From Chitinivibrionales bacterium (GTDB lineage Bacteria > Fibrobacterota > Chitinivibrionia > Chitinivibrionales > WJKA01), in assembly GCA_014728295.1 (NCBI GenBank), contig WJLW01000007.1:60907-124906 (forward strand): a stretch of 64,000 nt of DNA. The letters run 5' to 3'. The position numbers and the translations under genes are program-made. The notes under the pieces were generated by a model. The model was not told the origin of the DNA and searched no databases. It was given only the letters and a program-made list of their open reading frames with translations. The stretch's first letter is position 1. Each line of letters opens with the position of its first letter. Positions 43,951 through 53,346 of this stretch are shown in pieces.

Positions 43951-44800
43951 AGTGCGGGATGAGCGTGAAGGTTTTGTCAAGTGCCAGAGCGGCGAGTCCG
44001 CCGAGCATCTCCACCTTTATCAATAGAGCGGTTCGCTCGAGATGCAAATTCCACCGGGGGTGCAGGAGGCGCCAGGACAAATAGAGGTGCAGTGGAACCA
44101 CGGAGATACTGCAGACCAGAGCGTAAACAGCGCCAAAGTGCCCCAGCCACCAGGGTAACATGATCAGTCCAAGGTAGGCGAGGGTCGTCGTTCTCATAAT
44201 CGTTGTGAGCAGGTACCCGGGCAATGAGGCCGATGTCCGGATTCCCGCTTGCCTGTCACCCGCCTCGTCCTGTACGTCCTTGACGATTTCGCGCAGCAGA
44301 TTCAAAATAAATGCCAGCAATGCCGGCGCCAGCAGGATGTGCATGGTCCCGCTTTTCAGCGATCCGTACAGGAGGGGATAAGCAACCAGCAGGCTCACCA
44401 CGATATTGCCGATGAGTGGCGTTCCTTTTAAAAAGAGTGCGTACCCGGCCAGCAGAATCATCGGCGCCAGCGTCGCAAGTGCAAATATCCGTGAAACGGC
44501 AAATGCAGATGCAAGCCCGGCAACCAGGCTGCTCAGTGCAAATAGCCATGCAGTCGAACGGGAGATATCGCCGCGCGGCAGCGGCCGTTCGGGATGCGCA
44601 ATCCTGTCGGTTTCCACGTCCATGATATCATTGATGGTATTGCCGAATGAGACAGCACACATGCCGGACGCCATTAACAACAGCAATTCGAAACCGGTAC
44701 GATTGCTTTGGCTTAACCAGTGGCCAAGCGCTATGCTCAGTGATGTCAACAGGATGTTGGGCCAGCGAATGAGATGAAAAAGGCCGGTAATCAGTTTCAT
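43949..44800 (-). CDS. UbiA-family prenyltransferase
   Basis: 283 residues from MKLITGLFHLIRWPNILLTS, with about eight membrane helices. The two aspartate motifs are NDIMDVETDRIAHPERPLPR and DVQDEAGDRQAGIRTSAS, which hold the Mg-prenyl-diphosphate in this superfamily. The combination is like digeranylgeranylglyceryl-phosphate synthase or other UbiA homologs rather than UbiA itself. The aromatic or lipid acceptor is unknown. It acts in the inner membrane. It diverges from lspA. Confidence 0.87.
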   Translation of the reverse strand: MKLITGLFHLIRWPNILLTSLSIALGHWLSQSNRTGFELLLLMASGMCAVSFGNTINDIMDVETDRIAHPERPLPRGDISRSTAWLFALSSLVAGLASAFAVSRIFALATLAPMILLAGYALFLKGTPLIGNIVVSLLVAYPLLYGSLKSGTMHILLAPALLAFILNLLREIVKDVQDEAGDRQAGIRTSASLPGYLLTTIMRTTTLAYLGLIMLPWWLGHFGAVYALVCSISVVPLHLYLSWRLLHPRWNLHLERTALLIKVEMLGGLAALALDKTFTLIPH

Positions 44801-44877
44801 AAGGCTTTGATAAATGCTATATTTCAATTGCTTAAAAATACTCGAAGCGCAATCATCAACCTAAGGCTCAGGTGAAT

Positions 44878-45459
44878 ATGAAATTGGTGAGGAATAAATG
44901 GTTTTTGCTGGCCGTTATAGCAATTATAGGACTTGCAATTGACGTTTACACAAAAAATCTGGCCGAAACGAAATTGAGTCGTGGTCAAACCAGCAGTGTG
45001 ATCGGACAGACACTGGAATTTACGCTGGTATACAACAAAGCGGCCATTTTCGGGCTTGATCCGCGCAAAGCACTGCCGTGGTTTCCACTTAATGGATTTT
45101 TCGTCGTCTTTTCGATCGTTGCCGTCATCCTGCTGTTTTACTTTTATGCCAATATCCAGTCAAAGGACTGGCTCATGCGTCTGGGGGTTGCCTTGATTCT
45201 GCCCGGCGCACTGGGTAATCTTTCGGACCGGGTTTTGCATATGCACAAAGGAGTTGTTGACTTTATCAAGGTCGACCTGGGTTTTGCACCGTTTGATCCC
45301 TGGCCCATATTCAACATGGCCGACAGTTACGTAAGTGTCGGCGTAACCATTATTATGCTCTGCTTCATTCGGGATGAATTTTTCGGCAAAAAGAAACAAT
45401 CCACTCGGCAGGAGCCGGCCACGCCCGCGCAAAGCTTGTCCAACGAGAATAGCGGGTGA
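44878..45459 (+). CDS. lspA: Prolipoprotein signal peptidase (signal peptidase II)
   Basis: 193 residues from ATG 44878 (GTG 44872 is also in frame). Four membrane helices and the two catalytic aspartates, in GALGNLSDRV and FNMADSYVSVG, mark LspA. VYNKAAIFGL is the conserved N-terminal loop (normally N-x-G-A-A-F/W-G). It cleaves lipid-modified signal peptides, matching the many lipoproteins seen in this window. It is 6 bases upstream of the pseudouridine synthase gene. Confidence 0.94.
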   Translation: MKLVRNKWFLLAVIAIIGLAIDVYTKNLAETKLSRGQTSSVIGQTLEFTLVYNKAAIFGLDPRKALPWFPLNGFFVVFSIVAVILLFYFYANIQSKDWLMRLGVALILPGALGNLSDRVLHMHKGVVDFIKVDLGFAPFDPWPIFNMADSYVSVGVTIIMLCFIRDEFFGKKKQSTRQEPATPAQSLSNENSG

Positions 45460-45465
45460 GCGCGT

Positions 45466-46455
45466 ATGGCCACAGAGGGCTCACCCCTGCAGGTTACTGT
45501 TGACCCGCAACACAACGGTGCGCGCCTGGACGCATTCGTTGCCGAAATTGTGCAGGGGATCTCACGTTCACGCCTGCAACAGGCCATTGCCCGGGGACGT
45601 ATTCGGGTCAATGATGATCTGGTTAAAAAAAATACCAGACTGCAAGGCGGTGACAGGATAACAATCGATACCGCCGCTGTCGAACGCGAGCACGCGTTCG
45701 AATTAAAGCCCGAATCCATCGATCTCGACATTATTTACGAAGACGAGTGGATCATCGCGGTCAACAAGCCCGCCGGCCTGGTGGTGCACCCCGGTAGCGG
45801 CAATAAAAAAGGCACACTCGTCAACGCGCTGCTGAACTATGCATCTGATCTGTCCGATGGCAGCGCTCCCGAACGGCCGGGAATAGTTCACCGCCTTGAC
45901 AAAGACACCAGCGGCATACTTTTGATTGCCCGATCCAACGAAGCACATGCCGCCTTCAGCGCTCTTTTTGCCGCCCGGCAGATACGCAAAAAATATATCG
46001 GCTTTTGCATCGGCCCCCTCCCGCCGCCGCAGGAGATTATAGACGCCCCGATTGGGCGCAGCCGGCGTGATCGCGTCAAGCAGTCGGTGATGCGCAGCGG
46101 AAGGGAAGCTGTAACGGAGTGTCGATTGCTTGCCCATGAATCCGGAATCAGCATCGTTAATTTTTTCCCAGTATCCGGCAGAACTCATCAGATACGAGTG
46201 CACGCATCACACTGGTCGCGGCCGATTGTTATGGACGCAACGTATGGCGGGTTGCGGCAGCAGGCGCTCAAACTTCAGCCGTTGGAACGGCCCTTCGCCT
46301 ACAAGGTGTACAACTGTTTTGACCGGCACGCTCTCCATGCGCATATAATCGAATTCGAGCATCCGTTTACGCAAAAGGCAATGAAACTCAAAGCTTCCTT
46401 GCCGCAGGACTTTCGTGCTGCCGGTGTGCTTTTTGGAAATGACTGTGCCTTGTGA
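45466..46455 (+). CDS. rluD: RluA/RluD-family pseudouridine synthase
   Basis: 329 residues: an N-terminal S4 RNA-binding domain (GARLDAFVAEIVQGISRSRL, RGRIRVND) and the catalytic PUS domain with GIVHRLDKDTSGILLIARS, whose Asp is the nucleophile, and GRTHQIRVHAS near the end. RluD isomerises uridines in 23S rRNA helix 69. The lspA-rluD pairing is common in bacteria. The precise RluA/C/D specificity is not certain. Confidence 0.92.
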   Translation: MATEGSPLQVTVDPQHNGARLDAFVAEIVQGISRSRLQQAIARGRIRVNDDLVKKNTRLQGGDRITIDTAAVEREHAFELKPESIDLDIIYEDEWIIAVNKPAGLVVHPGSGNKKGTLVNALLNYASDLSDGSAPERPGIVHRLDKDTSGILLIARSNEAHAAFSALFAARQIRKKYIGFCIGPLPPPQEIIDAPIGRSRRDRVKQSVMRSGREAVTECRLLAHESGISIVNFFPVSGRTHQIRVHASHWSRPIVMDATYGGLRQQALKLQPLERPFAYKVYNCFDRHALHAHIIEFEHPFTQKAMKLKASLPQDFRAAGVLFGNDCAL

Positions 46456-46461
46456 GACGCC

Positions 46462-46929
46462 TCAATTATTAACGATCATACCCACCGAAAACAGCAGCAT
46501 AAAGGCGAACCACAAGACAAACAGCGCTTCGTTAAAAAGTCGATTGAGCATAACCGAAGCGTCCGAGGGGTCCTCTACGGGTGCCGTTGCTTTGGTGCGC
46601 CTCGCCTGACTCTGGGCTTGTGCGGGAAGAACTTTCTTTAATGCAGATTGCCTGGCGGAAGTCATGGCAGGTTGCACTGCGCCATATACAAGGTCGAGGA
46701 GTTTTCTGGCACCCAGAATAACAAAGCCGATGCCACTGTACGTCAGAGCAAATGCCGATATTCTGTCCATGCCCTGTTCAATGTTCTGGAGCGCATGGGC
46801 TAACGCCGGCGCCTTGCTGTTTTGCTCGATTTTGAAAATGTCTCCGGTTACATGATTTATGATAGATCGTATGGTGCCGAAAACAAAAATAATGCCCACA
46901 ATGCGTATCAGTATGGTCGGTACATCCAT
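46462..46929 (-). CDS. Small two- to three-helix membrane protein, unknown
   Basis: 155 residues with hydrophobic segments near the start (TILIRIVGIIFVFGTIRSII), in the middle (ISAFALTYSGIGFVILGARK) and at the end (FVLWFAFMLLFSVGMIVNN). The linker KVLPAQAQSQARRTKATAP is disordered. No family known to me. It is 8 bases downstream of the DUF6941-like gene on the same strand, so they form a pair. Confidence 0.68.
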   Translation of the reverse strand: MDVPTILIRIVGIIFVFGTIRSIINHVTGDIFKIEQNSKAPALAHALQNIEQGMDRISAFALTYSGIGFVILGARKLLDLVYGAVQPAMTSARQSALKKVLPAQAQSQARRTKATAPVEDPSDASVMLNRLFNEALFVLWFAFMLLFSVGMIVNN

Positions 46930-46937
46930 GAATGCTC

Positions 46938-47390
46938 CTATTCGTCTGTCTGGGGTGGCGGGGGTATCGGTGGTTTATCGCCGCTGATCGGCGGGCCCTC
47001 GTTTATATCGATTTTAACGGCACGCAGCCGGCGTGAGGATATTTCATCTCCGTTCCATAATACGACAAATTCGTAATACCCCTCTTCGGGCAACGGCAGG
47101 CCGTTAATGTTGCCGCCGATTTCCACGACCCCCCGCCGATTTTCGGGACACTTCACTTCCCAAGGCGGCAGGTTCATCGAAAACTCGCCATTCTCTTTTT
47201 TAAAGACGAGCTGAATCTGTCCACTGACCGCCACATCCGTCAGCGCGATGTATACTGCACAATTGCCATGTTTGGAAGGGAAGGACGGGCTGTTAATCGA
47301 GCTGAACGTGCCCGACAATATGCTTTTGCCGGTATGTGCATCGCGATAATAATAATCGCAGATCAGCATGGCAAGGACAATCGGTTTCAT
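46938..47390 (-). CDS. DUF6941-like protein
   Basis: 150 residues from MKPIVLAMLICDYYYRDAHT. The opening MKP..LAMLICDY...D..TGK...GTF and the beta-sandwich-like later part (AVYIALTDVAVSGQIQLVFK, GYYEFVVLWNGDEISSRRLR) fit the DUF6941 family, small proteins of unknown function. A Pro-rich tail (PPISGDKPPIPPPPQTDE) ends it. It has no signal peptide. Confidence 0.68.
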   Translation of the reverse strand: MKPIVLAMLICDYYYRDAHTGKSILSGTFSSINSPSFPSKHGNCAVYIALTDVAVSGQIQLVFKKENGEFSMNLPPWEVKCPENRRGVVEIGGNINGLPLPEEGYYEFVVLWNGDEISSRRLRAVKIDINEGPPISGDKPPIPPPPQTDE

Positions 47391-47599
47391 ATGCAATAAA
47401 ATGCTTTCGTGGCTACAGGTTACTGCTCAGGCGAAACGCGATACCGGTGAAATAATCGTCGCCGGAACCGAATTAAAATATATTGATGCGATACCGGATT
47501 ACATGGTATGCTTGATGTATATTTACGATTTTTGCGTGTTGCGCAGAACTGCTGCCACTCTGCGCAAAGGTGATTACGAACAGGATGCTGAATTAGTCA

Positions 47600-48901
47600 A
47601 TGAAAAGTACAATGCCTCTTTTTCACACCGTGCTGCTCGTGGCGCTTGCCGGTGCCATCGTTGTGCATCCGCAAACGCTTGTTTTCCCGCCTTATGGCCA
47701 TTCCTATGGAATTCGCAAAGCGACGCAGGGACATCTCAAAATGTTTCTGGGGCCGTTTGCTTCATTTGAAGATCCGCAGGGACTTGCCACGGCCAAAATG
47801 GTCTCGCGCGACGATCCGTCAACAAAAAAGGACGATGACGAAGTTGTTGTCTACGGTGTAAATAGTGGCAAGCATCAGATTATTTACAACACGTCGATGT
47901 GGGGGCTGGCTTCATACGGTCGCGAAGGCAGTGGTAAAGATGAGCTGAAATTCCCTAAAGGTATTACCTGCGATGAAAAGGGGAATGTTTACATTGCAGA
48001 CTGGGGCAATGATCGCATCGTGCATTTATTCAATCCTCAAAAAAAAGTGGAATGGGTAGATGCTTTGACCGGCAAGTCGGCAGGCGATCCGGGCCTCAAA
48101 CGCCCCCAGCAGGTTTCGCTCACCGAACAAGGATGGCTGGTCGTCAGTGACCGGGGCAACCGGCGGATAGTCATCATGAGTCCCAAAGGCAAAATTATCA
48201 AACGCATTCCAGCAAAGGGCGTTCAGCTCTTCCAGGAGGGACCCACAGTCGTGGCGGCGGCCGACGGATCGATGCGATGGAGCCACTATCACAAAGACCG
48301 CTTCTTTTTCTGTACCGATCAAAATGGCCGACGGCTCTGGAAAATAGGGCTCGACGGTACTGTCATTAAAAAAATCACTCTTCCCGGTGGTCACCAGGCC
48401 TGCTATGGGGCGGTCGATTATTATCATAACATATACCTGACCGACATCAAAAAGCATTGTGTCGTCAAACTTAGCCGGCACCTGAAGATGCTGGATGTGA
48501 TCGGCTCTTACGGCAAGGAAGACAACCAGTTTATCGAACCACGCGGCATTGCCGTCTGGAAACGTTTCGGACAGACTTTCATCGCCGAACAAAACGGCGC
48601 ACAGTATTACTGGGTGGGCACAAAGCTAAAATCAAAGAATTTCAAGCCGCAGGGAGACAGCACCTACCTGCTTCAGGTAGATGTTAGCGAACACAGCTAT
48701 GTTTCCCTGTTCACCGCCGTTGGAGCGGATACTTCCTTTATCGTCAAGCGACTCTGGATCCCGGCCGGTCCGGCACCGCTGGAGGTCAATGATACCGGAA
48801 AGATTCTCAACGATACCGCGCACACACCTGTTCTGCGACTGGAACCCACGTACTCGTCCTACACCTATTATCATTGGGATTTCCCCCTTAATTATCGATG
48901 A
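47600..48901 (+). CDS. Secreted NHL-repeat (six-bladed propeller) protein
   Basis: 433 residues with a signal peptide (LFHTVLLVALAGAIVVHPQ). NHL-type blades are seen: LKFPKGITCDEKGNVYIADW with GNDRIVHLFN, RPQQVSLTEQGWLVVSDRGN with RRIVIMS, and NQFIEPRGIAVWKRFGQTFI. Such propellers bind protein or ligand partners in the periplasm or on the surface. The last 70 residues are a separate beta-rich tail. It is followed after 10 bases by the dolichol-kinase-like gene. Confidence 0.8.
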   Translation: MKSTMPLFHTVLLVALAGAIVVHPQTLVFPPYGHSYGIRKATQGHLKMFLGPFASFEDPQGLATAKMVSRDDPSTKKDDDEVVVYGVNSGKHQIIYNTSMWGLASYGREGSGKDELKFPKGITCDEKGNVYIADWGNDRIVHLFNPQKKVEWVDALTGKSAGDPGLKRPQQVSLTEQGWLVVSDRGNRRIVIMSPKGKIIKRIPAKGVQLFQEGPTVVAAADGSMRWSHYHKDRFFFCTDQNGRRLWKIGLDGTVIKKITLPGGHQACYGAVDYYHNIYLTDIKKHCVVKLSRHLKMLDVIGSYGKEDNQFIEPRGIAVWKRFGQTFIAEQNGAQYYWVGTKLKSKNFKPQGDSTYLLQVDVSEHSYVSLFTAVGADTSFIVKRLWIPAGPAPLEVNDTGKILNDTAHTPVLRLEPTYSSYTYYHWDFPLNYR

Positions 48902-48911
48902 AAGGAATTGC

Positions 48912-49604
48912 ATGGCCCTGAGCGGTGAAGAAATTCAACGTAAAATTTTGCACCTCATCTTTGGCATCGTCATCCCGGGCGGCATTTTCTACATCCCCGG
49001 CTGGGTGAGTAACACTTCTTTCGGGCCCGCATTTCTGCCAGAGCGCATGTATCCCATAATCATTCTTGCATTGTTTCAGGTTTTTTTTGCGGTTGTTGAG
49101 ATTGGCCGCTTCCGGATTCCCTGGCTGAACCGGCTCTTTAACTCTTTATTTGGTTATATGTTACGCAAGGAAGAGACCAGTAACAAAGCGACCGGCGCCA
49201 CCTGGATTGTTGCTGCTTCCCTGATTTGCTCGATTGTTTTTTACCACCGTTCGCATATCGCCGCCATGGTGCTGGCGCTTTTTATCTGGGGTGATGCGGT
49301 AGCGGCGCTGGTAGGCATCAGCATCGGGCGCATCAAGATCGGCAAGAAGTCGCTGGAGGGTTCAATAGCCTGTTTTGTGTGCTGTATGGCGATGTTTGTG
49401 GCTCTTTTCCCCAACGCTCCCGGATTGCTGGATGCCTGGAACGGCACGATACCGGTTGTGCTGATGATTGTCGGATCGTTGCTGATAACCGTGCAAGAGT
49501 TGTTTCCTATTAAACTGGGATCTTTTGAGGTCAATGACAATCTGAGTGTGCCGGTGATTACCGGTTTGGTTTTGTGGGGGTTGTATCCGGTGGTGAGTGG
49601 GTGA
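48912..49604 (+). CDS. Dolichol kinase/phosphatidate cytidylyltransferase-like membrane protein
   Basis: 230 residues from MALSGEEIQRKILHLIFGIV, with AAAGGA before ATG 48912; the much longer frame overlapping the previous gene is not credible. The opening RKILHLIFG, IWGDAVAALVGISIGR and GKKSLEGSIACF are the conserved motifs of the SEC59/VTE5 (dolichol/phytol kinase) and CdsA-like family (D-A-x-A...G, KS-x-EG). It probably phosphorylates a polyprenol in the membrane. Substrate unproven. Confidence 0.82.
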   Translation: MALSGEEIQRKILHLIFGIVIPGGIFYIPGWVSNTSFGPAFLPERMYPIIILALFQVFFAVVEIGRFRIPWLNRLFNSLFGYMLRKEETSNKATGATWIVAASLICSIVFYHRSHIAAMVLALFIWGDAVAALVGISIGRIKIGKKSLEGSIACFVCCMAMFVALFPNAPGLLDAWNGTIPVVLMIVGSLLITVQELFPIKLGSFEVNDNLSVPVITGLVLWGLYPVVSG

Positions 49605-49769
49605 GCCGGCGGAAATCAAATAAATGCCGAATTCCAAATTGGTACCACACCGAGCCCCGGCCGTGAGGGAGGAGTTCGGAATATCGGCTCAGCTTTAGTA
49701 TTGATTCGACTTATAGTGAACCGGACTTATAGCTATCCACCCGCTCAAGCAAAATTCAATTATTTTTAA

Positions 49770-49775
49770 TATAAT
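49770..49775 (+). promoter_or_regulatory. Possible -10 box upstream of the radical SAM gene
   Basis: A perfect TATAAT lies in an AT-rich stretch about 50 bases before ATG 49827, but the expected -35 region (about 49747) is poor. The 222-base gap after the previous gene otherwise shows nothing recognisable. Confidence 0.3.
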
Positions 49776-49826
49776 AGTCCCCGATTCGTAATAGATTTAT
49801 ATCCCATCCTCATCCAGAGGTTCCAC

Positions 49827-51299
49827 ATGAAAGTCCTCGTTTTAAATACGCCGTTCATGAAAATGTACAGCCGCGCCTCGCGCTCGCCCGCCGTGACGAA
49901 AAGCTCGACTCTCTACTATCCATACTGGCTGGCCTATGCTGTCGGCGTGCTGGAAGATAATGGATTCGACGTAAAATTTATCGATGCCCCGGCAATGGAC
50001 CTCGATCACGATCAGGTGTATGAAATCGCACAGGAATTCAAACCGGAGCTAACCGTGCTGGACACGACCACTGGCAGCATTAACAACGACGTCGCAACTG
50101 CTTCTAAAATCAAAGATTTAACCGGCTCAAAGACCGTCATGGTCGGCACGCATGCATCCGCTACGGCCGAAGAGACCATCAACATCAGCGAAAAGGTTGA
50201 TGCCGTTGCCGTTGCCGAATATGACTATACTGTGCGGGATCTGGCCATCGCCATTCGAGACAATACCGATATAACCAAAGTCAAGGGGCTCTGGGTACGG
50301 GTGGACGGGAACATAAACAACAACGGCAGGCGCAATTACATTAAAAATCTGGATGAACTGCCCTTCGCCAGCCGGGTATATAAAAAGCATTTTGACCGTG
50401 AGACAATTGACAGATTCTTCTATGGGGAGTCCCTGCATCCGGTAATGACCATACTTTCGGGGCGCGGCTGCCCGCATCAATGCGCATTCTGTGTTTATCC
50501 CCAAACCATGACGGGTCATCAATACCGCTATCGCAGCGTAACCAATTTCGTTGATGAGCTGGAATACATTAATAAAGAATTTCCGTACGTGAAGGAGATT
50601 TTCGTTGAAGACGATACGCTGACGGTGCACAAAGACCGCGCTGTCGATATTGCGAATGAAATCATGCGCCGCGGTCTCAAAATCACCTGGTCTGCTAATT
50701 CACGGGCGGATATCGATCTCGAAACGCTCGAAGCAATCGGCAAATCCGGCTGCCGCCTGCTTTGTGTCGGATTCGAGAGCGGAGATCAACGCGTGCTCGA
50801 TAACATGCAGAAAAAAATAAAAGTCGATAACATATATGATTTCGTCAGCAATGCCAAAAAAGCTAAGGTGTTGATTCATGGTTGTTTTCTGGTCGGCAAT
50901 CCCGGTGAATCAAAAGAGTCGTTGCAAAAAACCCTCGATATGGCATTGAAAATCAACCCGGATACGGCGCAGTTCTACCCGATCATGATCTATCCCGGTA
51001 CCAAGGCATACGACTGGGCGGCTCGTAAAGGCTACATCACCAAAGATTCCTACGATCAATGGCTTACAAAGGACGGCCTGCACAACTCCGTCGTCAGCAC
51101 GCCGGATGTGAGCTGGGATGAGCTGGTCGTTTGGTGTGATGAAGCCCGGCGCAAATTCTACCTGCGGCCGTCGTATGTGTTCTCCAAGCTCAAGCAGGGG
51201 ATAAAAGAGCCAAAAGAGTTCGGCCGGCTCCTGCGCGGTGGTACAACGCTGCTGAAATTTATATTCCGCGGGTCATTGCCCGAAAAAAAGGCCGCCTGA
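49827..51299 (+). CDS. B12-binding radical SAM protein
   Basis: 490 residues. The N-terminal cobalamin-binding-like domain (VLVLNTPFMKM, YYPYWLAYAVGVLEDNGFDV, VDAVAVAEYDYTVRDLAIAI) is followed by the radical SAM motif GCPHQCAFC (C215, C219, C222) and a TIM barrel with KITWSANSRADIDLETLEAI, CVGFESGDQRVLDN and FLVGNPGESKESLQKT. The type is that of HpnJ- or Elp3-like B12 radical SAM enzymes acting on lipids, polyketides or sugars; the product is unknown. It is the second such protein here beside the 576-3374 fusion. Confidence 0.9.
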   Translation: MKVLVLNTPFMKMYSRASRSPAVTKSSTLYYPYWLAYAVGVLEDNGFDVKFIDAPAMDLDHDQVYEIAQEFKPELTVLDTTTGSINNDVATASKIKDLTGSKTVMVGTHASATAEETINISEKVDAVAVAEYDYTVRDLAIAIRDNTDITKVKGLWVRVDGNINNNGRRNYIKNLDELPFASRVYKKHFDRETIDRFFYGESLHPVMTILSGRGCPHQCAFCVYPQTMTGHQYRYRSVTNFVDELEYINKEFPYVKEIFVEDDTLTVHKDRAVDIANEIMRRGLKITWSANSRADIDLETLEAIGKSGCRLLCVGFESGDQRVLDNMQKKIKVDNIYDFVSNAKKAKVLIHGCFLVGNPGESKESLQKTLDMALKINPDTAQFYPIMIYPGTKAYDWAARKGYITKDSYDQWLTKDGLHNSVVSTPDVSWDELVVWCDEARRKFYLRPSYVFSKLKQGIKEPKEFGRLLRGGTTLLKFIFRGSLPEKKAA

Positions 51300-51312
51300 T
51301 CTCCAATTCCCC

Positions 51313-51981
51313 TCAAAAAAAGATCTCCGTCCTCACGCGATCCTCGCAGAAGCCTTGCTCTATCAGTGAGTCGCTTACTTCGAAAATCATATTGCCATTC
51401 CCGCAGATATAGACAATCTCGCTGCCCTTGAGGGGGTGTTCCTTCAAATAGTGGGTGACGCGACCTCTGAAATCTCCATCATCCTCTTGTGAAACACAGG
51501 AAACGTAGCAGCCTTCTTTGTAGTCGCCCTTGTCATAAGTCTCGCTGGGAGCACGAATTCCGTGCAGCAGCCGGTAGTTGAGCTTCGGATGAGTCAGGGC
51601 AAAGGAGTGAAACGGTGCAATGCCGGTTCCGGTGGCGATGAGAACATACTCATTATTCTCAATTTCGTGCTCCTGGATAGTAAATTCCTCATCGTAGGGC
51701 CCGTCGATGGTTAGGAGGCTACCTTCCTGAGCCAGCTTAAGGCGCCTGGAGATGAATCCGTTGGGGATTTCTTTGATGAGAAATTCGAGGCAATCGACGT
51801 CTTCGGGCGAATAGATGCTGTATTCGCGGGTTGTGTCGTCATCCTCGAGCGAAACATTGACGAATTGACCTGCCTTAAATTCGAATCCCTTGCGCTCGGT
51901 GCGAATGACGTAGGCTGTGTCGCTGAGATGGCGAATGGATTGTATCTTTACCTGATAGCGGGTAATTGCTTTGAGAACCAA
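51313..51981 (-). CDS. Ferredoxin/flavodoxin-NADP reductase-like FAD protein
   Basis: 222 residues with a TTG start supported by an ideal Shine-Dalgarno (AGGAGG, 7-base spacing). FAD-binding is shown by REYSIYS (RxYS) and the NAD(P) lobe by LIATGTGIAPFHSFA and YICGNGNM. It has no iron-sulfur domain. It would move electrons between NAD(P)H and a ferredoxin or flavodoxin, possibly supplying radical SAM enzymes such as the convergent neighbour (inference). The ends are 13 bases apart from the radical SAM gene. Confidence 0.87.
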   Translation of the reverse strand: MVLKAITRYQVKIQSIRHLSDTAYVIRTERKGFEFKAGQFVNVSLEDDDTTREYSIYSPEDVDCLEFLIKEIPNGFISRRLKLAQEGSLLTIDGPYDEEFTIQEHEIENNEYVLIATGTGIAPFHSFALTHPKLNYRLLHGIRAPSETYDKGDYKEGCYVSCVSQEDDGDFRGRVTHYLKEHPLKGSEIVYICGNGNMIFEVSDSLIEQGFCEDRVRTEIFF

Positions 51982-52191
51982 GAAGCATCCTCCTGCTTAA
52001 GACCATCGACTATTGGTGAATAGTATCGAAAATACATCATAGCTTAAGTGATAAACTCATTTCTTTGGGCTACGCATCGATCATTTCATCGCAAGCCGTG
52101 GCTCATTGAGGCCGTGCATGATTACATTGGTTACCCAGCGCATGGCTGCCGTCCGGCGAGAGTCGCGTCTTCCCGAACGCTTGAGCCACTC

Positions 52192-52485
52192 TTATTTCCG
52201 GGACCCTTCCGTGTAACAGATTGCCATCAACGGAGTGGGTGTGCGAAAATCGAATCCGGTGACCTTGCGATCGTTGCGCTGCATCTTCATAAGCAATTTT
52301 TCGCCAATAGAATCGCGAATCTCTTCCTGCACTAACTCATTGATTAATCCACGCAAACGCCGACGAAACTGACCGATGTTGCCGTTATCGAGATAAGGCA
52401 TTGAATTGGCAAGTAGTTGTAAGCCCGGTATCTCCGGTTCGCGGCGAGACAATGATTTTACATCGAAAATTGCCCTAACCTGCAA
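52192..52485 (-). CDS. Possible small or remnant gene, unknown
   Basis: 97 codons, TTG start, no ribosome-binding site. The middle (NIGQFRRRLRGLINELVQEE, IRDSIGEKLLMKMQRNDRK) reads like an amphipathic helix of a real protein. An in-frame stop lies just upstream. Without homology evidence this is weak. Confidence 0.25.
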   Translation of the reverse strand: MQVRAIFDVKSLSRREPEIPGLQLLANSMPYLDNGNIGQFRRRLRGLINELVQEEIRDSIGEKLLMKMQRNDRKVTGFDFRTPTPLMAICYTEGSRK

Positions 52486-53208
52486 TTTTTTAATCAGTTA
52501 TCGAAACAGCTCTATACCCTGGTCATGTCGATCGCTCGACTGGCGAGATATATGCCAAATTGGTATTTGTGGGGTTCTTTCAGCAATTGTCAACGGCACA
52601 ACACTCTCCTGTACGTATGATTATGTGAGGTAATTCGACGAGTTCAAGGTTGATCAAACCAGACAGCCAATGCTTACCGATGCATCGTATTAGTTAGATA
52701 CGCGCGACCTGCCGGGTGTCCCCTGCCATGTCCTGCGCGTTCATTTTCCAGATTATTGCATGTCTTTTTTTTGAAATAATACACAAAAGGTGACACGCGT
52801 CACTGACAAGCATGAAATCACTATTGTAAATTTTATATTTGGAAATTCTAAAAAACGCTGGAGGATGATTTAGAGTGCAGATTTTAATCAATCCAACCGG
52901 TTGTTAAGTCTGTATGCCGAAAACAAGGACGCCGGGAAAGTGTGCGGTGTAGTTCGCCACTGGTTCTACATTGTCGCAGCATTCACTACTACATCAACAG
53001 GGCAACAGCATGGCAGGTAATCGCAATGAAGGGGTAATTTGGGTCGGCAGAGGTGCAACCTGAAAAGGTGTGAGGGTGTGCAGCAGCAATCTGCCGCGCA
53101 CGCAATTTTCAGCAAATTATGCGGCATAATCATCTCGATTTCGAGATCTCCCCACCGGAGTTCTCCGAGAGGGGTGCAATTTCAAGCTCGAAAAAAAATG
53201 CAATATAA

Positions 53209-53259
53209 TCACAATAATTTTCTCATGCCTGCGTAATAATTACAGAACATGCAGAACAT
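53209..53259 (-). CDS. Possible 16-residue Cys-rich peptide
   Basis: ATG 53259 follows AAGGAGG at 6 bases and reads MFCMFCNYYAGMRKLL. Upstream on the same strand are two further SD-plus-ATG pairs within 60 bases (AAAGGAGTAATG and AATGGAGGATGATG). An alternative start at 53280 gives 23 residues. May be a leader or chance. Confidence 0.25.
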   Translation of the reverse strand: MFCMFCNYYAGMRKLL

Positions 53260-53313
53260 GAAATTCCTCCTTTTTTGCATCATCCTCCATTTTTAAGCAG
53301 CATTACTCCTTTC

Positions 53314-53346
53314 AAAAAAAGGCCGGGGCGGCACCGGCCTTTTTTT
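53314..53346. terminator. Bidirectional rho-independent terminator
   Basis: AAAAAAAGGCCGG (53314-53326) and CCGGCCTTTTTTT (53334-53346) form a 13-bp stem with a 7-base loop and poly-A/poly-T arms, so it can act in both directions. It closes the minus-strand unit from the TonB receptor. Confidence 0.85.

Noticed and set aside
48681..48911. 307-codon version of the dolichol-kinase-like gene
   Set aside because: The extra 77 codons lie inside the NHL gene, have no protein character and precede an evident start with its own ribosome-binding site at 48912.
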